Origin: a virus
Strand: one strand, 5' to 3'
Length of the DNA: 41,467 bases
Virus record (IMG/VR): IMGVR_UViG_3300029266_000657
Span: 1 to 41,467 of that record
Position 1 is the first letter of the stretch. Each line of letters opens with the position of its first letter. A program made the position numbers and the translations under genes. Of the stretch, positions 24,151 through 31,568 are shown piece after piece. Below the pieces are notes generated by a model, which was not told the origin of the DNA, ran no database searches, and saw only the letters and a program-made list of their open reading frames with translations.

Positions 24151-24848
24151 TATTTTCTCAACTCCAATTCTTTTTTAATCCATTTCTTTGCAACATGATT
24201 TTGTATAGGACGTGTTATAAATTCTCTTGCTTTTGATTTTACAATACCTGCGAAGTCTTTCATTTCTGAATTATCTACTACTAACATATTACTAGAACCA
24301 AATAATCCTTGAAATTTACCTAGATTATTTTGAACAGCTTGCCAAGATTTTTTTACTAGTTCACTTGGCAATTTTCTATCTCGCATTTGGTTTCTTTCTA
24401 ATGCAATTTCTAGGTCAGTGTTTACAAAAATCATAAAAGAATCGTAACCTACATCCTGTAATTGTTTTTTCTGTTTTGCTATAACTGAATAATTCTTTCC
24501 TGTTCCATCTATAAGCAAACCTAGTCTTCCATTTATATAATTTTTAAGAGCAGCGTCTCTGACTTTTTTACTTTTATTTCTTAAAGTCATAGCTTGTTCA
24601 AACTCAGCAGGGTTAAGCTTTGCTATATCTTGACTTAAACCTTTCATTTGCAAATAAGTTTCGAAGTACTTGTCACTGTTAACAGATTTTAATCCCTGAG
24701 CAGAAACGAATGGCATTTTTTCTGGCATTCCAAAAAGTGAAGATGCAGCATATGATTTTCCACTACCAGGGCCTCCAGCTGTAAACACTGCCTTGAATAT
24801 ACCTGGATCGTATACACCTTCGTTTAATATGTCTTTTAGTTTTAACAT
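24150..24848 (-). CDS. P-loop kinase (zeta-toxin / polynucleotide-kinase-like)
   Basis: The frame opens with TTG at 24851, but the ATG at 24848 is the likelier start, giving 232 residues. After a short leader LKLKDILNE then GVYDPG comes Walker A AGGPGSGKSYAASSL (residues ~24-38). A central segment GLLIDGTGKNYSVIAKQKKQ and a lid-like LEIALERNQMRDRKLP follow, as in zeta-toxin and polynucleotide-kinase-type phosphotransferases. The leader ends in Ile-Leu-Asn-Glu/Gly, an excellent match to the hydrophobic-x-Glu/small-residue cut site of T4-type prohead protease. It overlaps the ligase-fusion gene by one base, indicating coupled translation and shared function. The phosphate acceptor cannot be told from sequence. 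Confidence 0.8.
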   Translation of the reverse strand: MLKLKDILNEGVYDPGIFKAVFTAGGPGSGKSYAASSLFGMPEKMPFVSAQGLKSVNSDKYFETYLQMKGLSQDIAKLNPAEFEQAMTLRNKSKKVRDAALKNYINGRLGLLIDGTGKNYSVIAKQKKQLQDVGYDSFMIFVNTDLEIALERNQMRDRKLPSELVKKSWQAVQNNLGKFQGLFGSSNMLVVDNSEMKDFAGIVKSKAREFITRPIQNHVAKKWIKKELELRK

Positions 24849-24852
24849 CAAA

Positions 24853-25749
24853 TTATTCTAAATCTATTGTTGCTGTTTTTGTAACTGGTGTTCTACCTGA
24901 ACTATCAATTACTGTAAACACCAATGCATTAATTACACCTCTATTTTTCGTTGCAGTAAGTGTGCATGTAACAGATTCAGTAGCTGTTGGCATTGTGGTT
25001 ACAAAACCAACCTTAGATGTATTAGCTGATATAGCGCTTGCTTGACCACTAGATATTGTTGTAGTGTTTCCTGCTTTTGCATTACCTGAGCCAGTTCCTA
25101 CAACCAATACTGTCTTATTAGTATTTGCAGCTATAGCAGTATTTATTGAATCAGCAAGCTTATCAGCTGTTACTTGATTATCTGCTATGTGATCTGTGTC
25201 GATAGATCCATCTGTGTAGTGTTCTGAGTTAATAGCATTGTCTGCTATTTTGTCACCATTAATTGCATCACCAGCAATATATGCTTGAGCTATAGCTGTT
25301 CCTTGCCAAACTCCAGAACTTATAGTTCCTACCTCTGTAATATCTAAGGCATTTATGTCTGATTTGGATTGATCTGCATTTGTGTTCTTAGCAGTGTTTG
25401 CAGCTACTGCGTCAAAGATTGCAGTTGACATTACACCAGAAACAGATGTTGTAGCAATAGGTAGTGTTGCATTAGTACCATCTGAAGAAGCTATAACCCT
25501 AGCACCAGTGCTGCTTGCTACAGATAAATTAGTAGTTACGTTTGTAGATTTAGCTTCGTCTAAATTTACTTGATCAATTACTTCGTCAATTTTTTTATTT
25601 ACGTATTGCAACACATCGTCATAAGGATTGTCGTTATCGGTTGAGTCGTCAAATCGTTCTGTTATGTTTGCTATTTTAACTGCAGATTTACTTTTAGCAT
25701 ATTTGCTGTTTGATTCGTCTGCTATAGTGTCTGATTTTCTTATTGCCAT
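24853..25749 (-). CDS. Tail fibre / appendage protein with pseudo-repeats
   Basis: A 298-residue structural protein. The N-terminal ~60 residues are charged and include a helix (VLQYVNKKIDEVIDQVNLDE). The middle has Ala/Thr/Ser-rich repeats and a fibre-type pattern of short isoleucine-led units: INGDKIADNAINSEHYTDGS, IDTDHIADNQVTADKLADS. Such units build triple-stranded beta fibres. The C-terminus (TCTLTATKNRGVINALVFTV) is beta-rich. It is the last gene of the fibre block, starts with AAGGAG and follows its neighbour at 10 bases. Trimeric fibre function is inferred from composition. Confidence 0.75.
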   Translation of the reverse strand: MAIRKSDTIADESNSKYAKSKSAVKIANITERFDDSTDNDNPYDDVLQYVNKKIDEVIDQVNLDEAKSTNVTTNLSVASSTGARVIASSDGTNATLPIATTSVSGVMSTAIFDAVAANTAKNTNADQSKSDINALDITEVGTISSGVWQGTAIAQAYIAGDAINGDKIADNAINSEHYTDGSIDTDHIADNQVTADKLADSINTAIAANTNKTVLVVGTGSGNAKAGNTTTISSGQASAISANTSKVGFVTTMPTATESVTCTLTATKNRGVINALVFTVIDSSGRTPVTKTATIDLE

Positions 25750-25759
25750 TTATATCTCC

Positions 25760-26722
25760 TTATTCTACTACGTAATATTCTACAGCAAGTTGGAAGTCGT
25801 AGCCTGTACCTCCCGATGCCACTGTTTTTTTAAATCTAGGGTAAAGCATCGTCATTGCGTTAACAGGCTGACTTACTTGACCTCTTCTGTCTAATTCATA
25901 GAAATTATTTTGTGCTGAGATTGTTACTGTTTGAGCACCTTCAAGTTCGGCTAGTGTTTGTGATGTACTTGTTACATTGCCATCCCACATTCCTGAACTA
26001 TATACTAAAGTAAAAGATATATTATCAGTTGTATTTCTTCCTTGTATGTTTAAATGATATCCAGTCAACACTGCTTTATAAGGTAATTTCCACCCTGAAT
26101 TCAGTGTAGATGTCTTGTTTGTTATTGTTGTCGAACTAGTTCCTAGATCTCTATTCCAATAATAGTAATTTGTACCTTGAGGATTAGGTCCATAATAATT
26201 TGATGTATTATTACCAACTTGCAATCTACCAGTTGTTGACCAGTATTTTTTTGTTTTAGAAAATATATTTGTACTTGAACTTACATCTCCTGTAAGAGTA
26301 AGCTTGTTGCCGTTAGGATTATACATTATCCCTGGATCTGTTTTAGGTGCTAAGTTTCCTGTTGCTGAATCTACAAATAATACAGGATGTGCTGCATTAC
26401 CACCATCTGCTGCTACTGTTACTGTAGATGATCTGGCTGCAAGAGTTGCGTTTGGAATTGTTATTTCAGCTACAGCATCTGCTGTAAGTAATGCATCACC
26501 TCCCCATACTTCTGGCCTAATTTCATCTGTTACTAATTGATTTTGAGATGTTAGTACTACGACTGAATTGTCTGTTCCTGCTGATAAAGCACCAAATATT
26601 CTACCTGTTGATACTATCTGTCCTCCAGTTATAGTTCCAGGTGAGACTATACCTGTTGATGCTGTTACTTGGGATAAATTAGCTGCTGATCCCGATGTTA
26701 CTACTTTTTTCCATGCTGGCAT
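25760..26722 (-). CDS. Fibre protein with the WKKVVTSGSAA anchor
   Basis: A 320-residue structural protein. Its first residues, PAWKKVVTSGSAANLSQV, are nearly the same as those of the fibre at 27261-28670 (SWKKVVTSGSAAVLSSL), so both probably dock onto the same partner. The middle is Thr/Ser/Gly-rich beta (SAGTDNSVVVLTSQNQLVTD; SSTVTVAADGGNAAHPVLFV), and the C-terminal ~140 residues form a compact aromatic domain (GWKLPYKAVLTGYHLNIQGR; MTMLYPRFKK). That domain may be a receptor-binding or jelly-roll tip. The gene has AAGGAG, a structured leader (26741-26784) and a recurrent element upstream. Confidence 0.78.
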   Translation of the reverse strand: MPAWKKVVTSGSAANLSQVTASTGIVSPGTITGGQIVSTGRIFGALSAGTDNSVVVLTSQNQLVTDEIRPEVWGGDALLTADAVAEITIPNATLAARSSTVTVAADGGNAAHPVLFVDSATGNLAPKTDPGIMYNPNGNKLTLTGDVSSSTNIFSKTKKYWSTTGRLQVGNNTSNYYGPNPQGTNYYYWNRDLGTSSTTITNKTSTLNSGWKLPYKAVLTGYHLNIQGRNTTDNISFTLVYSSGMWDGNVTSTSQTLAELEGAQTVTISAQNNFYELDRRGQVSQPVNAMTMLYPRFKKTVASGGTGYDFQLAVEYYVVE

Positions 26723-26740
26723 GTGTTTTTCTCCTTATGG

Positions 26741-26784
26741 TTGGCTACTTACTTTGTGTAAGTCCACTTCCCTTTATGGGCCAA
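26741..26784 (-). promoter_or_regulatory. Structured 5' leader, candidate three-way junction RNA
   Basis: On the coding strand TTGGC (26784-26780) pairs with GCCAA (26745-26741). Inside are CTTAC/GTAAG with a 5-base loop (26762-26748) and a short CC/GG hairpin with an ATAAA loop (about 26779-26771). The paired block ends a few bases before the ribosome binding site AAGGAG. It lies between a recurrent element and the fibre start. Confidence 0.4.
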
Positions 26785-26794
26785 TAATTTGTTA

Positions 26795-26808
26795 TATATA
26801 AATATAAC
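26795..26808 (-). promoter_or_regulatory. Recurrent intergenic element, copy 11
   Basis: Coding-strand GTTATATTTATATA, 72 bases before the fibre ATG; it precedes the structured leader and has the GTTATAT form also seen after the repeated terminators. Confidence 0.45.
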
Positions 26809-26819
26809 GATATAAAGTA

Positions 26820-26966
26820 TTAAGCTTGTTGCTTCTTAGCTTCTTTCGAAATTTGTTTTTCGATTTTTTCTAAAACTATAGTTACAAATAGTGCGTCTTT
26901 TCCCGTGATTTGTGCTGCATTGACAGCTGCTTTTAAAAAAGCTAGTTCGTTTATTGTATAACTCAT
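26820..26966 (-). CDS. Small 48-residue helical protein
   Basis: A short gene with a strong ribosome binding site (AAGGAG, 6 bases before ATG at 26966) and a TAA at 26822-26820. The product (SYTINELAFLKAAVNAAQIT, then GKDALFVTIVLEKIEKQ and a Lys-rich tail) is predicted to be two amphipathic helices. It has no clear membrane segment or metal site, and I do not recognise it. It sits alone between a terminator-promoter module and the element of the next fibre gene, so it is expressed separately from the fibre genes. Confidence 0.72.
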   Translation of the reverse strand: MSYTINELAFLKAAVNAAQITGKDALFVTIVLEKIEKQISKEAKKQQA

Positions 26967-26977
26967 TTATTTCTCCT

Positions 26978-26996
26978 TTTATATTAATATAACAAA
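26978..26996 (-). promoter_or_regulatory. Promoter-like sequence after repeated terminator (copy B)
   Basis: Coding-strand TTGTTATATTAATATAA directly follows the terminator T-run and leads into AAGGAG of the 48-residue gene. It matches the sequence in front of bS21 and primase in its first eleven bases. Confidence 0.45.
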
Positions 26997-27030
26997 AAAA
27001 TCCGATATATGAAAACATACACCGGACTTT
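26994..27030 (-). terminator. Intrinsic terminator after the 67-residue gene (module copy B)
   Basis: On the coding strand a TCCG / CGGA stem is extended by TATG / CATA with mismatches and followed by seven T. Sequence and layout closely match the terminator at 12765-12800. Confidence 0.8.
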
Positions 27031-27032
27031 TA

Positions 27033-27236
27033 TTATTTATTATATTCTTTCTGAAGCTTTGCTGTTAGATGATAAAGAGTGTCTATCATATTACCATTAA
27101 AGTTTGAGTTTTTAACTAACTGAAGAATAATGCCTAGCTCATCTTTTGTCATTTGAACTAGATGATATTCCGTACCTTCTTGCTTAGATGTTGCGGAGTT
27201 TCTAATATCCTGTAGTGAATTTCCTTTTATTGCCAT
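27033..27236 (-). CDS. Small protein, 67 residues, unknown function
   Basis: The frame opens at 27254, but the ATG at 27236 has AAAAGG 8 bases upstream, which decides the start. The product (AIKGNSLQDIRNSATSKQEG; TKDELGIILQLVKNSNFNGN, ending in HLTAKLQKEYNK) is a small helical protein without a signal or membrane segment. It follows the fibre gene at 27261 by 24 bases and ends at a terminator, so it is the last gene of that unit. A chaperone or regulator is possible; nothing in the sequence decides. Confidence 0.7.
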   Translation of the reverse strand: MAIKGNSLQDIRNSATSKQEGTEYHLVQMTKDELGIILQLVKNSNFNGNMIDTLYHLTAKLQKEYNK

Positions 27237-27260
27237 ATATAACCTTTTTAACATTTTTTA

Positions 27261-28670
27261 TTATTCAACGAAGATGTAAATCTCATCACTATCTATCTTG
27301 ATATTACCATTGTATTGGAATGAAGCGTTTGAACCTGTAACAACCATTGCAACGTATGCATCAGGTGCGATTGTTGTTTGGTATTGATTACCTCCTTCAA
27401 AATCGAAACCTAATCTGCTAGCTGATTCGTCCCAACCTAAAGTACATGTTTGGCCTGAGAAGAATATACCAGCATCTGCTGCTGAACCACTTGCATTAAT
27501 ATTAATAAATTGGTCATCAATTGCTAAGTTTGTAACGTCCAATACTGTGTGTGTACCACTTGTAACTAAATTACCAGCAATAGTAATTGTATCTGAACCA
27601 TCACCTATTGCAAGTGCACCTCCTTGTGAAGTGTTTAATAAAGCATTTGCACCAGCAGCTGCCGTACTTTGGCCTGTACCACCATGAGCAATTGCAATAT
27701 CTGTTGCTCCCCATGTACCAGTTCCAATTGTGCCTACAGTAGTTATATTAGAACTACCAGCAAAAGTAGATACTGCAGTGTTTTCTACAGCGTTAAGTGT
27801 TAAAGCTGATTTAACTTCAGCTGGAGTTAAAGCTGTTAATGTATTTGCATCTGAAAATCTAGCGAATTCGTTTGCGTTAACAGTACCTGAAGTATCTACT
27901 GTACCTCCTGAGCCTGTAACTGACATTAACCTTGTTGTTACATGGTCATATATATGATCACCTGTTGCTAGTGTACTAGCTCCGTTTGTAACCGCGGCTG
28001 TTCCTAATACAGCACCTCCACCTAATCCTAATGTAGATCGCATACCACTTGCAGATGTGTCATCGACTAATAATGCACCAAAAGCAGATATTGATTCTGT
28101 TGCAAAAGTTGATGCAGCTTCAACGGCAGCTGTTCCTAAACCTAATGTAGTTCTCATATTTGATGCAGCAGCATCGTCTAATAATAATGCAGCGAAAGGT
28201 GATACTGAAGCTGTTGCTCCTGTATTAATATCTAATGCTGCTCTAGCATCAGCTGCTGATAGATATGTAAATTTGTTACCTGAATGATCCCAACCTGCAA
28301 GTATATCTGCATTTCCTGGATCAGTTGCTGATACTGCTTGAGTTGAAAGCGTAAGCACATCTGTCATGTTAGCATTGAATGTTACATTTGTTGAATTGTC
28401 TGTACCTGTAGGGTCGCAGCCAATACTTGTTCTTAGTGTTGCTCCTGATTCTGCTACTGGGTCTGCAGTTCCATCACCAACTATCATTGCACTGTTTGCC
28501 AATACACCCATAGCTGTTATTGCGCCAGTACCTGAACCTAATAGTACTCCACCGTTAGTGAAAGTTGCTGCTCCTGTTCCACCGTTTGCTACTGTTAGTT
28601 TAGTATCTAAAGCTAGTGACGATAGTACTGCCGCCGAACCGCTTGTTACTACTTTTTTCCATGATGCCAT
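27261..28670 (-). CDS. Fibre protein with the WKKVVTSGSAA anchor and RTLGLG repeats
   Basis: A 469-residue structural protein. The N-terminus SWKKVVTSGSAAVLSSL is shared with the 320-residue fibre. The shaft has two kinds of repeat: Gly/Ala/Thr units (LTVANGGTGAATFTNGGVLL) and phage-fibre units of the type ALLLDDAAASNMRTTLGLGT, ALLVDDTSASGMRSTLGLGG. The latter resemble units in many long fibres and prophage tail proteins. A later beta region (TVGTIGTGTWGATDIAIAHG) is followed by a C-terminal globular part with FFSGQTCTLGWDESASRLGF and a short IYIFVE end. Ribosome binding site AGGAG. Probable trimeric fibre; exact place on the virion is unknown. Confidence 0.8.
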   Translation of the reverse strand: MASWKKVVTSGSAAVLSSLALDTKLTVANGGTGAATFTNGGVLLGSGTGAITAMGVLANSAMIVGDGTADPVAESGATLRTSIGCDPTGTDNSTNVTFNANMTDVLTLSTQAVSATDPGNADILAGWDHSGNKFTYLSAADARAALDINTGATASVSPFAALLLDDAAASNMRTTLGLGTAAVEAASTFATESISAFGALLVDDTSASGMRSTLGLGGGAVLGTAAVTNGASTLATGDHIYDHVTTRLMSVTGSGGTVDTSGTVNANEFARFSDANTLTALTPAEVKSALTLNAVENTAVSTFAGSSNITTVGTIGTGTWGATDIAIAHGGTGQSTAAAGANALLNTSQGGALAIGDGSDTITIAGNLVTSGTHTVLDVTNLAIDDQFININASGSAADAGIFFSGQTCTLGWDESASRLGFDFEGGNQYQTTIAPDAYVAMVVTGSNASFQYNGNIKIDSDEIYIFVE

Positions 28671-28703
28671 ATTTTAATTCTCCTATTTTTGTAAATCTTT
28701 GTA

Positions 28704-28717
28704 TATATAAATATATA
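28704..28717 (-). promoter_or_regulatory. Recurrent intergenic element, copy 12
   Basis: Coding-strand TATATATTTATATA, about 33 bases before the 469-residue fibre start. Confidence 0.4.
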
Positions 28718-28728
28718 GTTCTTTTGTT

Positions 28729-29073
28729 TTATTCATTGTCGCCAACATAAAATACACCTAGTTTATAGTATATTCCACCTTCGACTGCAGTTGGTGTAGA
28801 TCCAGCGCTACCCAGAACTGTTACTCCCTGTGAGTTTATTTTAAATTTTTCTGCGGATCCAGTAACTGTTTCCATTCTTACAACTAAAGTGTCAGCTGCA
28901 GAGCTAGTAAGTACAAAGCTTCCTGATACATTTACCTCTGCTGATTTTAAACTTAATTTAGTAGAAGAACTAAACTCAACAATAAAATCAGATGCTGTTA
29001 TGTATGCAACTGTATTACTTGATCCTGTGAATTGTAGTACCCCTAGTCCGGGTCTTATTATAACATCAGCCAT
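28729..29073 (-). CDS. Small beta-rich structural protein
   Basis: A 114-residue protein, Ser/Thr/Val-rich and probably all-beta (LGVLQFTGSSNTVAYITASD; SAEVNVSGSFVLTSSAADTL), ending in a short segment GGIYYKLGVFYVGDNE. The composition matches the C-terminal tip modules of neighbouring fibres. Its ATG comes directly after the upstream stop (TAA ATG), with weak GGTGA pairing, so translation is likely coupled to the 365-residue fibre. It may be a separate tip or decoration subunit of that fibre. Confidence 0.7.
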   Translation of the reverse strand: MADVIIRPGLGVLQFTGSSNTVAYITASDFIVEFSSSTKLSLKSAEVNVSGSFVLTSSAADTLVVRMETVTGSAEKFKINSQGVTVLGSAGSTPTAVEGGIYYKLGVFYVGDNE

Positions 29074-30171
29074 TTATTTCACCGTCTTTAATTTATTAAC
29101 ATCTTTTCTTGTAGCATTAACTGTGTAATACGCATTAATCTTACTACTGAAGAGTGCATCGTTACTTATAAATATCTTGTTATCGGATATGTTTTTAACG
29201 TGTAAATTTTGGCTTTTACCTATTGCAGTCAACTGCACTGTAATACTATCGTCATGTACGAGCCATTTCCACTCTTCAGGTAATTCAATTATCTTTTCTT
29301 GTGTTTCACCTCTTACATAAACAGAATGCTCAGGACCTTCTAATACACCGTATACTAATTTCTTGCCTTCGATACCTTGATGCGGTATGCTAAATGATTT
29401 AACTGCAGCTTCTATAGTGCCATCAAATTCTGCATCACCTGTTTGAGGATTTATACTTATTTTAACAGCGTTACTTGTATCAATAATTTGAATAGCAGTG
29501 TCTGCTCTTAATTTTATAATATCATCACCATCTATAGTAATGTTATTATCGTTACCTGATATAAATTGATCAGTACCATCTACTGAATTATCAAAAGATA
29601 TTTTTCCGCCTCCTGGTAGAAATACATTCATTGAATTTATGTCGCCACTTGAACTTATATTACCTGATGCAGTAACTGATCCGTTGAATGTGTGGTTGTC
29701 TGCAGCTTCATCTCCAAAGATGTTTGAACCACTTGCGTACACTACTGATGATGTAACTATAGAAGATGTTAATGCAGTTACATTAAGTGAAGCAAACTGC
29801 ACATTTGACGTTGTAGTAAGCTGTTGATTTATAGCTTTAACTGCAGCGACATTAGTCAACTCAGATTCTAGTAAAGCTCCTTGTCCATCTATAGATAGAT
29901 TTGTTATTCCAGATCCATTACCTACAAAAAATCCTGCATTTACTGTTCCACTTGCAGTTATATTTCCAGTACCTGTATGGTTACCTAGATGATTTCTTAT
30001 TTTATTCGATGCTGTTATCTCGCCAAACATCCAGTTTGAATGTGTAGCATTTGAAGAGCCTGATCCATACCAAAGCGAACCTGATGATACGTTGATAGCA
30101 AGCTCACCTTGCAAGAGTGTTGCAGGTGCTGATGATCCTGTTCCATTTTTTATTTGTATTGTTTGTGCCAT
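29074..30171 (-). CDS. Tail fibre with conserved C-terminal tip domain
   Basis: A 365-residue fibre. The N-terminus MAQTIQIKNGTGSSAPATLL then QGELAINVSSGSLWYGSG is the common attachment pattern of marine myophage fibres (IKRGTG... LxxGELAIN). The middle is a Ser/Thr/Gly beta shaft. The C-terminal ~109 residues (from about 257) form a recurrent tip domain: SFSIPHQGIEGKKLVYGVLE, GPEHSVYVRGETQEKIIELP, then EEWKWLVHDDSITVQLTAIG. Domains of this kind end T4-like fibres and may contact receptors or a chaperone. Ribosome binding site AGGAAG; a recurrent element lies 16 bases upstream. Confidence 0.82.
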   Translation of the reverse strand: MAQTIQIKNGTGSSAPATLLQGELAINVSSGSLWYGSGSSNATHSNWMFGEITASNKIRNHLGNHTGTGNITASGTVNAGFFVGNGSGITNLSIDGQGALLESELTNVAAVKAINQQLTTTSNVQFASLNVTALTSSIVTSSVVYASGSNIFGDEAADNHTFNGSVTASGNISSSGDINSMNVFLPGGGKISFDNSVDGTDQFISGNDNNITIDGDDIIKLRADTAIQIIDTSNAVKISINPQTGDAEFDGTIEAAVKSFSIPHQGIEGKKLVYGVLEGPEHSVYVRGETQEKIIELPEEWKWLVHDDSITVQLTAIGKSQNLHVKNISDNKIFISNDALFSSKINAYYTVNATRKDVNKLKTVK

Positions 30172-30187
30172 TGTTTTATCTTCCTAT

Positions 30188-30201
30188 TATATAAATATCA
30201 A
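30188..30201 (-). promoter_or_regulatory. Recurrent intergenic element, copy 13
   Basis: Exact TTGATATTTATATA on the coding strand, overlapping the stop region of the 176-residue gene and ending 16 bases before the next ATG. Confidence 0.45.
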
Positions 30202-30728
30202 AAAGTCCCGCCTGTTAGCGTGTTAAAGACAAAATCTCCTGTAACGTCTAAATCACCAACTTCCATTTTGTTTCTTCCTCCATCAGCCTTGCTAATTCTC
30301 ATACCTTTTTCAGCATCGAATCTTATATCACCAACCTTAGTATTTTCAGGGTTTCTAAATTCTATTGTTTGGTTCTGCGTTATAATGTGGTCGAAAGAAC
30401 CTGTAATACAAGACATTGTACTCGAGCTAATGTGACCACTTGCACTCATGTTTAAAACTGTATCTATGGAGTTTCCATTTAAGCTTAGGGCTTGTGATGC
30501 TTCATGATTTCCTAAACCGTCACCTGATGCTACTGCAGAAGCTAACGAAGCTGATACGTTTGTAAATCCTCCTAGACTTAATTTTTGAGCAATTCTAACG
30601 TCTGGTCCATCAAAGGCTATAGGAAGCACACTACCTGTTCCATTGTATACAATACCCAAAGCATCTGTGTGCATCACTCTCTGAAAAGTGTCTTGTATAT
30701 TCGAACCTGATAAATTAGGTAAAGCCAT
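30198..30728 (-). CDS. Small fibre/baseplate-periphery protein
   Basis: A 176-residue structural protein. Its N-terminus, ALPNLSGSNIQDTFQRVMHT then DALGIVYNGTGSVLPI, is a module I associate with the first ~35 residues of fibre or baseplate-attached proteins in marine T4-like phages. The rest is Ser/Gly/Asn-rich beta with SASGHISSSTMSCITGSFDH and a C-terminal TGDFVFNTLTGGTF, similar to the ends of other fibre genes here. The start has AAGGGAATAA. It follows the 186-residue gene by 11 bases and is probably in the same operon. Confidence 0.75.
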   Translation of the reverse strand: MALPNLSGSNIQDTFQRVMHTDALGIVYNGTGSVLPIAFDGPDVRIAQKLSLGGFTNVSASLASAVASGDGLGNHEASQALSLNGNSIDTVLNMSASGHISSSTMSCITGSFDHIITQNQTIEFRNPENTKVGDIRFDAEKGMRISKADGGRNKMEVGDLDVTGDFVFNTLTGGTF

Positions 30729-30739
30729 AACTTATTCCC

Positions 30740-31300
30740 TTATTTGCGTTTCTGTAAAACTTTAATAACCTTGTCAATTATTGGAAGTCTTATATCTTCC
30801 TTAATTGGATTTTCTTGTACGTATTCTGCTACTATATTATTTAACTTGTTCTTTCTTATTGTCAAGTTGTTTATATTTATGTCTTCTTTTATAAGCATTT
30901 TGACCAAGTTTAAAATATGCTGTCTTTCCGTTAATGTAGGCTGGGATAATATATTGACTGTATCTTTGGTTTTTTGTAATATTTGTTTTTCCTGAGTTAT
31001 AACTTCAACAGTTACCTTCTTAGACTGCTTAACTTTAAACTTAGATTCCCAAGGAATGAAATATGTGTCTTCCGCTATAACTTCTAATCTTATAGTTCCT
31101 TCAGTACTCTCATCTATTAAGCCTCTAAGTCTCTTTACAGGTATGTTTACCTTGCCAGATTCTGAAATTGTTCCTTTGAACATTATATCGAATCCGTCTG
31201 CCTCTACAACTAGTCTAGCTTTAGATTTTTTTAATGACGCACCTTCAAGCTTTATCTTTGCTTCAAAGTTTTCTATTTTATCAGTGTATAATTTGTACAT
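30740..31300 (-). CDS. Structural accessory protein, beta domain plus helical tail
   Basis: A 186-residue protein. Residues ~1-100 form an Ig-like or all-beta domain (FEAKIKLEGASLKKSKARLV; GTIRLEVIAEDTYFIPWESK), and ~100-186 are helical and Lys/Ile-rich (LTERQHILNLVKMLIKED). The first half fits a hypothetical family seen next to fibre genes in marine T4-like phages. The function is unknown; fibre attachment or assembly is a reasonable guess. It overlaps the preceding 95-residue gene by 20 bases and has GAGGAG, so the two are translationally coupled. Confidence 0.72.
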   Translation of the reverse strand: MYKLYTDKIENFEAKIKLEGASLKKSKARLVVEADGFDIMFKGTISESGKVNIPVKRLRGLIDESTEGTIRLEVIAEDTYFIPWESKFKVKQSKKVTVEVITQEKQILQKTKDTVNILSQPTLTERQHILNLVKMLIKEDININNLTIRKNKLNNIVAEYVQENPIKEDIRLPIIDKVIKVLQKRK

Positions 31301-31568
31301 TTCTTTTTATCTCCTCAGCGATTATTTTTATATCATCTAGGTATATTTCTATATTCTCTACTTCTTTTGTTTCATCGTAGATTTTTATACCTTTTCTTTC
31401 CATTACAAGTCTAATGACTTTTAGTTTTTTGGCTTCTAACTTCTTGTCTTTCTTCTTAGAACTTCTTCCACCTTCAATACTTTCAATTACTTCTTGAACA
31501 TCATTCCAAATATGGTCGTTATCATTCCATTTAAAGTTTGCAGTATCCCATGTTATATTATTCGCCAT
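31281..31568 (-). CDS. Small Trp-rich structural protein
   Basis: A 95-residue protein starting ANNITWDTANFKWNDNDHIW then NDVQEV, a repeated W-D/N pattern I associate with small virion proteins of marine myophages. After GGRSSKKKDKKLEAKKLKVI it becomes charged and helical. The start codon at 31568 falls inside a copy of the recurrent AT-rich element, so any promoter there would not make a normal leader for this gene. It is likely read through from the fibre gene upstream. Function unknown; tail or baseplate accessory inferred from its neighbours. Confidence 0.75.
   Translation of the reverse strand: MANNITWDTANFKWNDNDHIWNDVQEVIESIEGGRSSKKKDKKLEAKKLKVIRLVMERKGIKIYDETKEVENIEIYLDDIKIIAEEIKRNVQIIH

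Noticed and set aside
26836-27018. A minus-strand frame covering the terminator between the 67- and 48-residue genes
   Set aside because: It runs through a terminator hairpin and overlaps, in another frame, the 48-residue gene that has the strong ribosome binding site.
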